Below the pieces are notes generated by a model. The model did not search any database, was not told where the DNA came from, and saw only the letters and a program-made list of their open reading frames with translations. Shown here piece by piece: positions 36,401 to 44,279 of a DNA stretch of 64,000 bases. Positions within the stretch are counted from its first letter, which is position 1; every line of letters begins with the position of its first letter. Location: positions 884,849 through 948,848 of the forward strand of contig NZ_JAAOIE010000001.1 in NCBI RefSeq assembly GCF_011326755.1, in the 5' to 3' direction. This stretch comes from Cochlodiniinecator piscidefendens. GTDB lineage: Bacteria; Pseudomonadota; Alphaproteobacteria; Rhodobacterales; Rhodobacteraceae. Position numbers and translations under genes: made by a program.

Positions 36401-37176
36401 GAGAACATGGCAACAAAATTCGCTTCCATGACATTGCAGCCCAACCGCGCAAGATCATCTCATCACCCACTTGGTCGGGCATCGAAAGTGAAAAAGTCAG
36501 TTATAACGCAGGCTACACCAATGTGCATGAACTGATCCCGTGGCGCACCCTGACTGGGCGACAACAGTTGTATCAGGATCACCTGTGGATGTTGGCATTT
36601 GGTGAAGGCTTTATGTCCTACCGCCCGCCAGTTGACCTGAAAACGATCACCAAAGATGTGCAGGATGAAGGCGACAATCTTGTGCTGAACTTCATCACAC
36701 CGCACCAGAAATGGGGCATCCACTCGACCTATTCCGACAACCTGCTGATGCTGACGCTGAACAGGGGTGGGCCGGTGGTCTGGATTTCTGAAGTAGACGC
36801 GAAGTCCGCGGGCATCGTCGATAACGATTGGATCGAGGTCTACAACGCCAACGGTGCGTTAACCGCGCGGGCCGTGGTGTCCCAGCGGATCAAAGAAGGG
36901 ACAACCTTCATGTATCACGCGCAGGAAAAGATCGTGAACACACCCGGTTCTGAAAAGACAGGGCATCGGGGCGGCATCCATAACTCGGTCACCCGCACCG
37001 TCCTAAAACCCACCCACATGATCGGTGGCTATGCCCAGCAGTCCTATGGTTTCAACTACTACGGAACTGTCGGATCAAACCGCGATGAATTCGTGGTCAT
37101 CCGCAAAATGAAGAAAGTGGACTGGCTCGATAAAGAAAAAAGCTGGAAAGCACCTGCACAGGAGGCAGCGAAATGA
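33436..37176 (+). CDS. narG: NarG, respiratory nitrate reductase alpha subunit
   Basis: Catalytic subunit (1,246 residues) that reduces nitrate to nitrite at Mo-bis-MGD on the cytoplasmic face. The [4Fe-4S] FS0 ligands H51, C55, C59 and C94 (THGVNCTGSCSW; EPRGCARGASYSW) are present. FYDWYCDLPPAS near residues 217-228 is the segment that carries the Asp Mo ligand region, followed by GEQTDVPES and WGSNVPQTRTPDAHF. There is no Tat signal, as expected for Nar. AAGGAGACAGCAAC precedes the ATG. It overlaps narH by 4 bp and appears intact throughout. Confidence 0.97.
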   Translation: MSHLLDRLNFLQSNELEKFSNGHGHVTRENRDWEDTYRNRWRHDKIVRSTHGVNCTGSCSWKIYVKSGIVTWETQQTDYPRTRADLPNHEPRGCARGASYSWYLYSANRVKNPLVRGRLMKIWRKMRETLDPIAAWTKLQADPILRASYVETRGKGGFVRATWDEATEITAAANAYTAKTYGPDRVFGFSPIPAMSMVSYAAGSRYLSLMGGVCMSFYDWYCDLPPASPMTWGEQTDVPESADWYNSGYLLLWGSNVPQTRTPDAHFYTEARYKGTKSAVICPDYSEAAKFGDVWLNAKQGTDAALAMAFGHVILREFHLDRQSEYFEDYTRKYSDFPMLVKLDEKDGKIIPGRFLRADDLDGKLGEDNNPEWKTVAYDETSKAFVAPNGSVGYRWGEDGEWNLEERAHEAETYLKMSLVLEEDHDDVLGVDFPYFGGEAYGQFATDADHPDVLTRNIPVKKIKSAQGEIAVATVFDLFCANYGLDRGLGGDWVTDDFSNDMPGTPAWAEKITGVPADKIAHVAREFADNAEKTNGKSMIIIGAAMNHWFHMDMNYRGVINMLVMCGCVGQSGGGWAHYVGQEKLRPQTGWQPLAFALDWNRPPRHMNSTSAWYAHTDQWRYETLKADEILSPTAPEGDWDISLIDYNIRAERMGWLPSAPQLKTNPLEVAKAAKNAGKEIPAYVAENLKSGNLEMSCEDPDNPANWPRNLFVWRSNLLGSSGKGHEYFLKHLLGTDHGVLGKDLGEDGGQLPKEAKWHKDAPRGKLDLLVTIDFRMSTTAVYSDIVLPTASWYEKDDMNTSDMHPFIHPLQAAVDPAYESKSDWEIFKSIAKKFQEITPGYLDKETDIVALPILHDTPAEIAQDQVKDWKKGECDLIPGKTAPAYVAVERDYTAIYDRFTALGPMLDKLGNGGKGISWDTQEEIDNLTALNGVQLDGAAAGRPKIESAIDACEIILMLAPETNGNVAVKAWKALSKATGREHAHLAEGEHGNKIRFHDIAAQPRKIISSPTWSGIESEKVSYNAGYTNVHELIPWRTLTGRQQLYQDHLWMLAFGEGFMSYRPPVDLKTITKDVQDEGDNLVLNFITPHQKWGIHSTYSDNLLMLTLNRGGPVVWISEVDAKSAGIVDNDWIEVYNANGALTARAVVSQRIKEGTTFMYHAQEKIVNTPGSEKTGHRGGIHNSVTRTVLKPTHMIGGYAQQSYGFNYYGTVGSNRDEFVVIRKMKKVDWLDKEKSWKAPAQEAAK

Positions 37177-38696
37177 GAGTCCGCGCACAAATCGGCATGG
37201 TGCTGAACCTCGACAAATGTATCGGGTGCCACACTTGTTCTGTCACTTGTAAGAACGTCTGGACGAGCCGCGATGGCGTTGAATACGCTTGGTTCAACAA
37301 CGTTGAGACAAAACCAGGTACGGGTTATCCGACAGATTGGGAAAATCAGGACCGTTGGAAGGGCGGCTGGGAACGGACTAAATCCGGCAAGCTCCAGCCG
37401 AAACAAGGGGCCAAGTGGCGCATCCTGTCCAACATATTTGCCAACCCGTCTATGCCTGAAATCGACGACTATTATGAGCCGTTTGATTTCGACTATGACC
37501 ACCTGAAATCCGCGCCAGAAATGGAGGCGTTTCCAACGGCCCGCCCCCGTTCCAAGATTACGGGTGAACGGATCGAGAAGATCGAGAAGGGGCCAAACTG
37601 GGAAGAAATCCTTGGCGGTGAGTTTTCAAAGCGGTCGGAAGACTACAACTTTGAGGGCATCCAGAAAGAGATCTACGGGGATTATGAGAATACATTCATG
37701 ATGTACTTACCCCGTCTTTGCGAACACTGCTTGAACCCGGCTTGCGCGTCTTCCTGCCCATCCGGCGCGATTTATAAGCGCGAAGAAGACGGTATCGTGC
37801 TGATCGACCAGGAAAAGTGTCGCGGCTGGCGCATGTGTGTGTCCGGCTGTCCCTATAAAAAGATTTACTACAATTGGGAAAGCGGCAAATCCGAGAAATG
37901 CACATTGTGCTACCCACGGATCGAGAGCGGCAATCCGACTGTCTGTTCGGAAACCTGCGTCGGACGCATCCGGTACTTAGGCGTCATGCTATATGATGCC
38001 GACAAGATCGAAGATGCGGCGAACATGGAGGACGAACAAGACCTTTATGATGCGCAGCTGGGCGTGTTCCTTGATCCCAACGACCCCGAAGTGCAAGCCG
38101 CCGCTATTGCGGACGGTGTACCGCAGGATTGGGCAAAGGCCGCACAGGAGAGCCCGATCTGGAAGATGGCGATGGAGTGGAAGGTTGCCTTCCCATTGCA
38201 TCCTGAATACCGGACTTTGCCGATGGTGTGGTATATCCCGCCACTCTCTCCAATCCAAAACGCCTCTGAGGCGGGTGCAATTGCCAGCAAAGACGGCATG
38301 CCGGACGTTCAGAACCTGCGAATTCCGGTGAAGTATCTAGCCAACATGTTGACAGCGGGTGACGAAAAACCGGTCGTCACGGCATTGGAACGGATGCTGG
38401 CGATGCGGTCTTACATGCGTTCCAAAACGATTGAGGGCGTCATTGACGAAGGCATCGCAGAGCGCGTCGGCTTAGACGCACGCATAATCGAAGATATGTA
38501 TAAGATCATGGCCCTTGCCGATTACGAAGACCGGTTTGTCATTCCGACAACCCACAGGGAGCAGGTGGAAGAAGCCTATGACTTGCGTGGGGGATGCGGT
38601 TTTACCGACACCAATGGATGCTCGACCGGTATCTCTAAGGGCTCGCTGTTTGGCGGTTCCAAGAAACCATTAAAAATGCCAACGGAGGCGATGTGA
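37173..38696 (+). CDS. narH: NarH, respiratory nitrate reductase beta subunit
   Basis: Electron-transfer subunit (507 residues) with four Fe-S clusters. Cys blocks: DKCIGCHTCSVTCKN (C16, C19, C22, C26), CEHCLNPACASSCPSGA, EKCRGWRMCVSGCPYK, where Trp replaces a Cys as in the [3Fe-4S] site of known NarH proteins, and CTLCYPRIESGNPTVCSETC. It passes electrons from NarI haems to NarG. ATGA overlap with narG supports the start and stoichiometric translation. Confidence 0.97.
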   Translation: MRVRAQIGMVLNLDKCIGCHTCSVTCKNVWTSRDGVEYAWFNNVETKPGTGYPTDWENQDRWKGGWERTKSGKLQPKQGAKWRILSNIFANPSMPEIDDYYEPFDFDYDHLKSAPEMEAFPTARPRSKITGERIEKIEKGPNWEEILGGEFSKRSEDYNFEGIQKEIYGDYENTFMMYLPRLCEHCLNPACASSCPSGAIYKREEDGIVLIDQEKCRGWRMCVSGCPYKKIYYNWESGKSEKCTLCYPRIESGNPTVCSETCVGRIRYLGVMLYDADKIEDAANMEDEQDLYDAQLGVFLDPNDPEVQAAAIADGVPQDWAKAAQESPIWKMAMEWKVAFPLHPEYRTLPMVWYIPPLSPIQNASEAGAIASKDGMPDVQNLRIPVKYLANMLTAGDEKPVVTALERMLAMRSYMRSKTIEGVIDEGIAERVGLDARIIEDMYKIMALADYEDRFVIPTTHREQVEEAYDLRGGCGFTDTNGCSTGISKGSLFGGSKKPLKMPTEAM

Positions 38697-38697
38697 C

Positions 38698-39417
38698 ATG
38701 ACACAGATCCTAAATGACCGTACCCTCAAAGCCCTTTCCCTTATCTTGAGTTACCCGACATGCGAGCTGCAGCATGCAATGCCGGAGATAGGCGCAGTCC
38801 TCTCTTCCGACACGCGATTGACAGCAGCAGCACGTCGGGCGTTGCGCCCGTTAGTGGAGGAGCTAGCGGTGCGCGACATCTATGACCTCGAAGAGCAGTT
38901 TGTGCTGCTCTTCGACCGCTCGCGCACTCTGTCGCTCAACCTTTTTGAACACGTTCACGGTGAAAGTCGTGATCGCGGCGGTGCAATGGTTTCGCTTGTA
39001 GAAACTTACAGGGATGGCGGTTTTGACCCCGCTACCTCTGAACTTCCAGACCATTTACCCGTTCTTCTGGAATTCTTAGCCACGCGACCATTTACAGAGG
39101 CGCAAGACACGCTCGCAGATGCAGCTCACATTTTTGAGGCGCTCAATGCACGTCTCGTTCGTCGGGAAAGCCTTTATGGCGCTGTTTTCGCCTGCCTTAT
39201 GCAACTTTCTGGTGTCAAAGGCGACCAAGAAGCCGTCGCCGAAATGTTGGCACAAACCGACGACGACCCAAGTGACTTGGAGGCTCTTGATGAGGTCTGG
39301 GAGGAAAGCGAAGTGGTTTTCGGACCTGACCCGAATGCTGGCTGCCCACAGGTGCGTGACATGCTTGCCCGTATGAATGATCCAGTAAATCCAACTCCGC
39401 TTACAGCGGCTGAATAA
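38698..39417 (+). CDS. narJ: NarJ, nitrate reductase assembly chaperone
   Basis: A 239-residue TorD/NarJ-type chaperone that holds NarGH until the molybdenum cofactor and FS0 are inserted. Conserved elements: ALSLILSYPTCELQ at the N-terminus, LEEQFVLLFDRSRTLSLNLFEHVHGESRDRG (residues about 64-94), PDHLPVLLEFLA and the acidic C-terminal half. It starts one base after the narH stop and ends 11 bp before narI. Confidence 0.94.
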   Translation: MTQILNDRTLKALSLILSYPTCELQHAMPEIGAVLSSDTRLTAAARRALRPLVEELAVRDIYDLEEQFVLLFDRSRTLSLNLFEHVHGESRDRGGAMVSLVETYRDGGFDPATSELPDHLPVLLEFLATRPFTEAQDTLADAAHIFEALNARLVRRESLYGAVFACLMQLSGVKGDQEAVAEMLAQTDDDPSDLEALDEVWEESEVVFGPDPNAGCPQVRDMLARMNDPVNPTPLTAAE

Positions 39418-39428
39418 GGAGACGGCAG

Positions 39429-40160
39429 ATGCATAATTTTCTATTTGGTATCTTCCCCTACATCGCGCTTGGTGTGGGAATTATGGGTTCGGTCGCACGC
39501 TACGATCGGGATCCGTTTACTTGGAAATCCTCGTCTTCGCAGATGTTGCGCCGCAAACAACTTGTTCTTGGTTCAGTCTTATTCCACATCGGTGTGCTTG
39601 TGATTTTCTTCGGACATCTGGGCGGTTTGTTAACGCCAATTTGGGTCTTTGATGCCCTCGGTATCAGCCACGGGGCTAAACAATTGTTGGCGGTCGTCGC
39701 TGGCGGCATTGCAGGTATCATGGCTTTGATCGGTGGCGCGATGCTTTTTCATCGCCGCTGGACCGACCCGCGAATTCGGAAAACTTCGAGTGTGTGGGAC
39801 ATCGCGATCCTTGCGATGCTGATTGCGCAGTTGGTTTTAGGGTTAGGTACGGTTTTTGTCTCACTCGGTCATCTGGATGGTCATGAGATGGTGAAGTTCA
39901 TGTCTTGGGCGCAGGGAATATTTACCTTCGACGGAGCGGCAGCTGATCACATTTTTAACGTTGCACTAGTATTTAAGTTGCACCTCCTGCTGGGTTTAAC
40001 AATCATATTGGTCTTCCCATTCACACGGTTGGTCCATCTTGTATCCGGCTTTGCTGCGCCCATTCGATACTTGTTACGGCCGGGTTTTCAGATTGTGCGA
40101 TCGCGCAGACAAACTGCTTTGCCAAAACGCAATGCTAACAAATCCACCACAGCGGAGTAA
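39429..40160 (+). CDS. narI: NarI, respiratory nitrate reductase gamma subunit (cytochrome b)
   Basis: Five-helix membrane subunit (243 residues) that oxidises quinol at the periplasmic side and passes electrons through two b haems to NarH. N-terminal FLFGIFPYIALGV begins helix 1. Haem-ligand candidates lie in FHIGVLVIFFGHLGG (helix 2) and in KLHLLLGLTIILVFPFTRLVHLVSG (helix 5). The C-terminus is basic. AAGGAGACGGCAG precedes the ATG. Confidence 0.96.
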   Translation: MHNFLFGIFPYIALGVGIMGSVARYDRDPFTWKSSSSQMLRRKQLVLGSVLFHIGVLVIFFGHLGGLLTPIWVFDALGISHGAKQLLAVVAGGIAGIMALIGGAMLFHRRWTDPRIRKTSSVWDIAILAMLIAQLVLGLGTVFVSLGHLDGHEMVKFMSWAQGIFTFDGAAADHIFNVALVFKLHLLLGLTIILVFPFTRLVHLVSGFAAPIRYLLRPGFQIVRSRRQTALPKRNANKSTTAE

Positions 40161-40165
40161 CTCAG

Positions 40166-40963
40166 ATGAATTCAGCACTCTTTCCTGATTTGATCGTCAA
40201 CGGCGAAATCGTACCACACACTTTGATTGCAGCGGAAACACAAAACCACGAGGGGCCTGCCGATAAGCCGGGCATCGCTTGGCGCAAAGCCGCTAACGCT
40301 GTGGCGATCCGCACCCTTCTTTTGCAAGAAGCCAAAGCCAGAAAGCTGACGGTAGAACAGCAAGAGGTTGGGCCAGGCCGTTTTGAGACCAATGAGGAGG
40401 CCCTTATCAGGGGCCTCTTAGACACCGCAATTGACGTCAAAGCCCCTCACAGTAACGCGATCTTTGCCGAGTGGGAAAAAGATCCCGCACGCTTTCGCGC
40501 CCCACCACTTTGGGAGGTATCTCATATCCTATGCGCCTGTGATCCACATGATGACGAAGCCCGCCAAAAAGCTAAGCACCGGGCGGAAGCTCTGACCGAG
40601 CTGACAATCAAAGATCCCAAAGGCTTTTCTGCCATCGCATCACAAGAGAGCGATTGTGGGTCCAAAGCATCGGGTGGCGCATTGGGACAGCTTGGACCGG
40701 GCGATACAGTTCCAGAGTTCGAAGCGATATTGCACCAGCTTGAAGAAGGTACCATCACCCAAACACCAATCCTCACCCGACACGGATGGCACATCGTTCG
40801 CATGGATGCTGTCGCGCTAGGTGAAACTCTTCCCTTTGAAGCGGTCAAACAAAAAATTTCAGACGCCATGGAAAAAGCCGCTTGGGCCAATCATGCTCGG
40901 GTGTTTGTCGACCACCTAGTCGCATCTGCCGACATAACGGGTGCGGATTTCCGACCCATCTGA
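40166..40963 (+). CDS. Parvulin-type peptidyl-prolyl isomerase associated with nar genes
   Basis: A 265-residue protein ending in a parvulin (rotamase) domain: VSHILCACDPHDDEAR (about 113-128), FSAIASQESDCGSKASGGALGQLGPGDTVPEFEA and TRHGWHIVRMDAV. No signal peptide is seen, so it should act in the cytoplasm, where NarGH is assembled. PpiC-like genes directly after narI occur in several proteobacteria and are thought to help fold the reductase. GCGGAGTAACTCAG precedes the ATG. Role in Nar maturation is inferred from position. Confidence 0.88.
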   Translation: MNSALFPDLIVNGEIVPHTLIAAETQNHEGPADKPGIAWRKAANAVAIRTLLLQEAKARKLTVEQQEVGPGRFETNEEALIRGLLDTAIDVKAPHSNAIFAEWEKDPARFRAPPLWEVSHILCACDPHDDEARQKAKHRAEALTELTIKDPKGFSAIASQESDCGSKASGGALGQLGPGDTVPEFEAILHQLEEGTITQTPILTRHGWHIVRMDAVALGETLPFEAVKQKISDAMEKAAWANHARVFVDHLVASADITGADFRPI

Positions 40964-40981
40964 TCAAAGGAGGGCAAGAAC

Positions 40982-41557
40982 ATGGGCATCGACAAAAACC
41001 GCGCCGTGCGAGGGGGCTGTTCCGAACCAACTTCGCTAGCGATTTTAGCCCAACCATTGGAGTTCATCCACGATGACCACTTAAGGGAACGACACATTTG
41101 CGCAATGATTGATGAGATTGCACAGCACCATATGAAAGAAGGGGCCGTTCGCGCGGTCCTCAACTTTCTTACAAATGAACTGCCCCTACATCTACAGGAT
41201 GAAGAGGAAGATATCTTTCCTTTACTCATGCGACGTTGTGAACCCGAAGACGAAATAGAACTCGCGATTTCAAAACTGACGGTCGATCATGCTCATGCAG
41301 GTGCCGACATACCAAAGATTGTTGAAATCCTTGAAAAGCTGGACGCCGAAGGCGCTAAACCGAACGAAACCGAAAGCTCGGTGCTCACTCACTTTATCGC
41401 GCATTCACGTCGGCATCTTATTCTGGAAAACGCGGTTATCCTTCCGCTCGCGCGCGCGCGTTTGACGGATGCTGACCTGAACAATCTTAGTATCCGAATG
41501 GGTCAACGCCGCAGCGTGAAACCACCACAGGAGAAACGTCATGAAGAACACGATTAG
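40982..41557 (+). CDS. Hemerythrin HHE domain protein
   Basis: A 191-residue protein whose His/Glu pattern (FIHDDHLRERHICAM; LPLHLQDEEEDIFPLL; LTVDHAHAGADIPKI; FIAHSRRHLILENAVILPL) fits a diiron hemerythrin-like helical bundle. Such proteins in nitrate/nitric oxide clusters can sense or scavenge O2 or NO, or help repair Fe-S damage. AAAGGAGGGCAAGAAC is a very good ribosome site. Its last residues (KPPQEKRHEEHD) are charged and unstructured. The specific role here is unknown. Confidence 0.87.
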   Translation: MGIDKNRAVRGGCSEPTSLAILAQPLEFIHDDHLRERHICAMIDEIAQHHMKEGAVRAVLNFLTNELPLHLQDEEEDIFPLLMRRCEPEDEIELAISKLTVDHAHAGADIPKIVEILEKLDAEGAKPNETESSVLTHFIAHSRRHLILENAVILPLARARLTDADLNNLSIRMGQRRSVKPPQEKRHEEHD

Positions 41558-41617
41558 GACTGCACCACGAGGTGATCGAGGCCTCATGGTGCAAAGGCCG
41601 ATCTTCTTGTTTGCGAA

Positions 41618-42253
41618 ATGTGCGTGACAATGCTCGCTAATCTTATTGCCAGAAACCGCGAATGGGCGGAGAAAAAAACAACGACGCAACCGTCCTACTT
41701 TGCAGAACTCGCGGGACAACAGACCCCTGAGTTCTTCTGGATTGGTTGTTCTGACAGTCGCGTGCCAGCAAACGTTGTCGCTGGTTTAGATCCCGGTGAA
41801 GTTTTCGTCCACCGTAACGTGGCTAACGTGATCCATTCTTCGGATATGAACATGCTGTCCGCTCTTGAGTTTGCTGTTGAAGCACTTGGCATCAAAGAGG
41901 TCATCGTTTGTGGGCACTACGGGTGTGGCGGCGTGGAGGCAGCAACCGAAGACCTGCCCCATGGGCTGGCCGATCATTGGCTAGAGCCTATTCGTCGTCT
42001 TGCGCGCGTTTATGCAATTGATTTGGCTCAGGCCGAGAACGTCGAAGCAAGACGAGATAGACTGTCTGAACTCAATGTTATCGAAGGGGTGCGACGGGTT
42101 GCAGAAACACCAATCATACAGCGTGCATGGTCCAAAAACTGCGACCTGCGGGTGCATGGACTCATCTACGGACTTAAGGACGGGCGCCTTAGAGATCTGG
42201 AATGCACCATCGCCCTGCCCATTGGCCGAAAAGAAGAACGGAAATCAAGATGA
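41618..42253 (+). CDS. Beta-class carbonic anhydrase
   Basis: Zinc enzyme interconverting CO2 and bicarbonate in the cytoplasm. In 211 residues the zinc ligands are seen as CSDSRV (with its Asp/Arg dyad) and HYGCGG; VFVHRNVANVI and the NVIEGVRRVAETPIIQ segment are also typical. The start is uncertain: ATG at 41618 and 41630 both lack a good ribosome site. Its placement inside a nitrate respiration operon is unusual. One can imagine pH or bicarbonate supply during anaerobic growth, but this is inference. Confidence 0.9.
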   Translation: MCVTMLANLIARNREWAEKKTTTQPSYFAELAGQQTPEFFWIGCSDSRVPANVVAGLDPGEVFVHRNVANVIHSSDMNMLSALEFAVEALGIKEVIVCGHYGCGGVEAATEDLPHGLADHWLEPIRRLARVYAIDLAQAENVEARRDRLSELNVIEGVRRVAETPIIQRAWSKNCDLRVHGLIYGLKDGRLRDLECTIALPIGRKEERKSR

Positions 42254-42335
42254 AGAAACGTAGGGACACTACCCGCGCTAAGCAGGGTCGCTCATTCTCT
42301 CATTGCATCAAGAATCCCCCCAGAGGAGTTGCCAA

Positions 42336-43622
42336 ATGATCGCAGTTGAAACACGGCACACGGATCACTGCAAATGCTGCACCGATGATCCCAATTCGCT
42401 GCTTTTAAGCATGGATAACGCGCTCAGCACTATCTCTAAACGGACCTCCCCCATCTGTGACACGGAAACAGTGGCCTTACATGCCGCGCAAGGTCGTGTG
42501 ATTGCACAGGATGTTACCGCTCGTGCTGACGCGCCGCCGTTTGATAACGCGGCTGTGGATGGATATGCGCTGCATACTGACGCCTTGCTAGGGGACGGGC
42601 CATGGAAACTGCGCGTCATCGAACGCGTCGCAGCAGGACAGACCGCCAGACCAAAAGTGAGCGGCCTGTTTGCGACCCGCATTTTTACTGGTGCAGCTGT
42701 ACCATCTCACGCCAATGCGATCATCATGCAAGAGGATGTAGCGCGTTCGGGTTCAGCTGCCACAATTGTTCGCAATGTAAAACCCGGCGCACATATTCGA
42801 TATGCTGGCGAAGACATGGCAAGAGGAGACACGGTTTTGCAGCGTGGAGCAGTTTTTTCACCTACGGAGATTGCCGCCTGTGCGGCTGCCGGTTTCGGGC
42901 AAGTTGATGTCGTGCGTAAGACCCGAGTGGCCTTAGTTGTCACCGGTGATGAAGTGCAAACACCAGGTACTAGGCTGTCACCAGGCTGCATTTGGGACGT
43001 GAACACGCCAATGCTGTCCTGCTTGCTTACACGGCCCCTGATTGACCTCGTCCAAGTGGTTCACATCAACGATCAAAATCAATGCACCCATACTCTGCTG
43101 CGTGAACTTTCAGGCCAAGTGGACCTTATCATTACGTCCGGCGGCCTGTCCGTGGGAGAAGAAGATCACGTGAGGCCCGCCATTTCTGAACTTGGTGGGC
43201 AAATCGATTTCAGCGGTGTCGCAATAAAGCCAGGTAAGCCCGTGTCATTCGGTCGCTTGGGTAGAAGCCTCTGGCTGGGACTTCCTGGAAATCCCCTTGC
43301 CGCTTTCACTACATGGAAGATCTTCGGAGAAGCCATCCTACGTGCACTCACTAATCAAGAAATTCACAAGAGCTTGAGGCGGAATGTGCTGCTCAGCAAA
43401 TCAATTCGCCGCAAGGCTGGTAGATGCGAGCTGCGATTGGCACAAGTCGCAGGTTTTGCCGCGAACGGACAGGAGATGGTGAGCTTTCAAGACGCCACAC
43501 ATTCCGGACGCGTCGGGTCTCTCCCTACGGCTGATGGCGTGATTTACCTGCCCAAAGATGTCGATTTTTTCCCCACTGGCGCAATGGTTGAGTTCCTGCC
43601 GTTTCGCCAATCAAAAGGATAA
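42336..43622 (+). CDS. moeA: MoeA, molybdopterin molybdenumtransferase
   Basis: Inserts molybdate into adenylated molybdopterin, giving the cofactor that NarG needs. In 428 residues: ARADAPPFDNAAVDGYAL (N-terminal domain), FTGAAVPSHANAIIMQED, GDEVQTPGTRLSPGCIWDVNT, LIITSGGLSVGEEDHV (MoCF-BD motif) and GLPGNPLAAFTTW. The N-terminus has an unusual HCKCC pair (TDHCKCCTDDP). AGAGGAGTTGCCAA precedes the ATG at 42336, which I prefer to the earlier ATG at 42303. It is adjacent to DUF2478, so the island provides its own last cofactor step. Confidence 0.95.
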   Translation: MIAVETRHTDHCKCCTDDPNSLLLSMDNALSTISKRTSPICDTETVALHAAQGRVIAQDVTARADAPPFDNAAVDGYALHTDALLGDGPWKLRVIERVAAGQTARPKVSGLFATRIFTGAAVPSHANAIIMQEDVARSGSAATIVRNVKPGAHIRYAGEDMARGDTVLQRGAVFSPTEIAACAAAGFGQVDVVRKTRVALVVTGDEVQTPGTRLSPGCIWDVNTPMLSCLLTRPLIDLVQVVHINDQNQCTHTLLRELSGQVDLIITSGGLSVGEEDHVRPAISELGGQIDFSGVAIKPGKPVSFGRLGRSLWLGLPGNPLAAFTTWKIFGEAILRALTNQEIHKSLRRNVLLSKSIRRKAGRCELRLAQVAGFAANGQEMVSFQDATHSGRVGSLPTADGVIYLPKDVDFFPTGAMVEFLPFRQSKG

Positions 43623-43626
43623 TCAA

Positions 43627-44163
43627 ATGAAGATAGCATATACAATTGCACCCGGTCAGGGTGATACAGACTTGCTCTTGGAACGCGTTGCTACACAGCT
43701 TGCGGCAAAAGGATTTCGGACATGTGGGACCGTGCAAATTAACACCGAAATGAGCGATGGACCTTGTGATATGGACGTACGCGTTTTGCCAGATGGGCCA
43801 GTGCTGCGCATTTCGCAAAACTTAGGAGCAGGATCTCGTGGTTGCAGACTTGACCCGACCATTTTGGAAATCGCCGTTGATCTCGTTTCCAAGACGCTGG
43901 ACCTGGGCGCAGATCTGCTCATCGTGAACAAGTTCGGCAAGCAGGAGGCCGGCGGTCGCGGATTTCGTACCGTGATCGCTGACGCTCTTGAGCGTGACGT
44001 CCCCGTTATTGTCGGTGTCAGTGCCCTCAACCTCTGTGCTTTTGAAGAATTTGCCGGGTCAGACATCATGCGGCTTGCTCCAAACACAGCCGTCATCAGC
44101 GATTGGTACTTCAACTGTGTTGACAACATGCGGTTGGCTAGCGGCGACGTTTTTATGATCTAA
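43627..44163 (+). CDS. DUF2478 protein, probable molybdenum-related NTPase
   Basis: A 178-residue protein beginning MKIAYTIAPGQGDTDLLLER, with a CGTVQINTEM segment, GPCDMDVRVLPDGPVLRIS, LGAGSRGCRLDP, ADLLIVNKFGKQEAGGRGFR and a PVIVGVSALNL end, the standard DUF2478 pattern. The family is found near molybdenum ABC transporters and molybdoenzymes and is annotated as a P-loop-like protein, though a classic Walker A is absent. It lies 4 bp after moeA. Function unknown; context suggests molybdate or cofactor supply. Confidence 0.85.
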   Translation: MKIAYTIAPGQGDTDLLLERVATQLAAKGFRTCGTVQINTEMSDGPCDMDVRVLPDGPVLRISQNLGAGSRGCRLDPTILEIAVDLVSKTLDLGADLLIVNKFGKQEAGGRGFRTVIADALERDVPVIVGVSALNLCAFEEFAGSDIMRLAPNTAVISDWYFNCVDNMRLASGDVFMI

Positions 44164-44168
44164 ATCAA
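44155..44168 (+). promoter_or_regulatory. Possible Fnr box before the hemN remnant
   Basis: ATGATCTAAATCAA differs from TTGAT-N4-ATCAA in one position. FnrL controls hemN in relatives. It overlaps the end of the DUF2478 gene, and hemN itself is broken here, so it is probably a relic. Confidence 0.4.
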
Positions 44169-44195
44169 AGACCTGCAGATGCTACTGTGCTGAAT

Positions 44196-44279
44196 ATGAC
44201 TTCAAAGACCGAACTGCCGTTCGACCTGAACGCAATGCTGTACGATCGCGACATTCTGAAAGAGATAGAGAAGCAATGA
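44196..44279 (+). other. Short open frame upstream of the hemN remnant
   Basis: A frame reading MTSKTELPFDLNAMLYDRD and ending IEKQ (27 codons) whose stop overlaps the hemN start as ATGA. There is no good ribosome site and the frame is open further upstream. It may be the C-terminal remnant of a lost gene, or a coupled leader. I do not recognise it. Confidence 0.35.
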
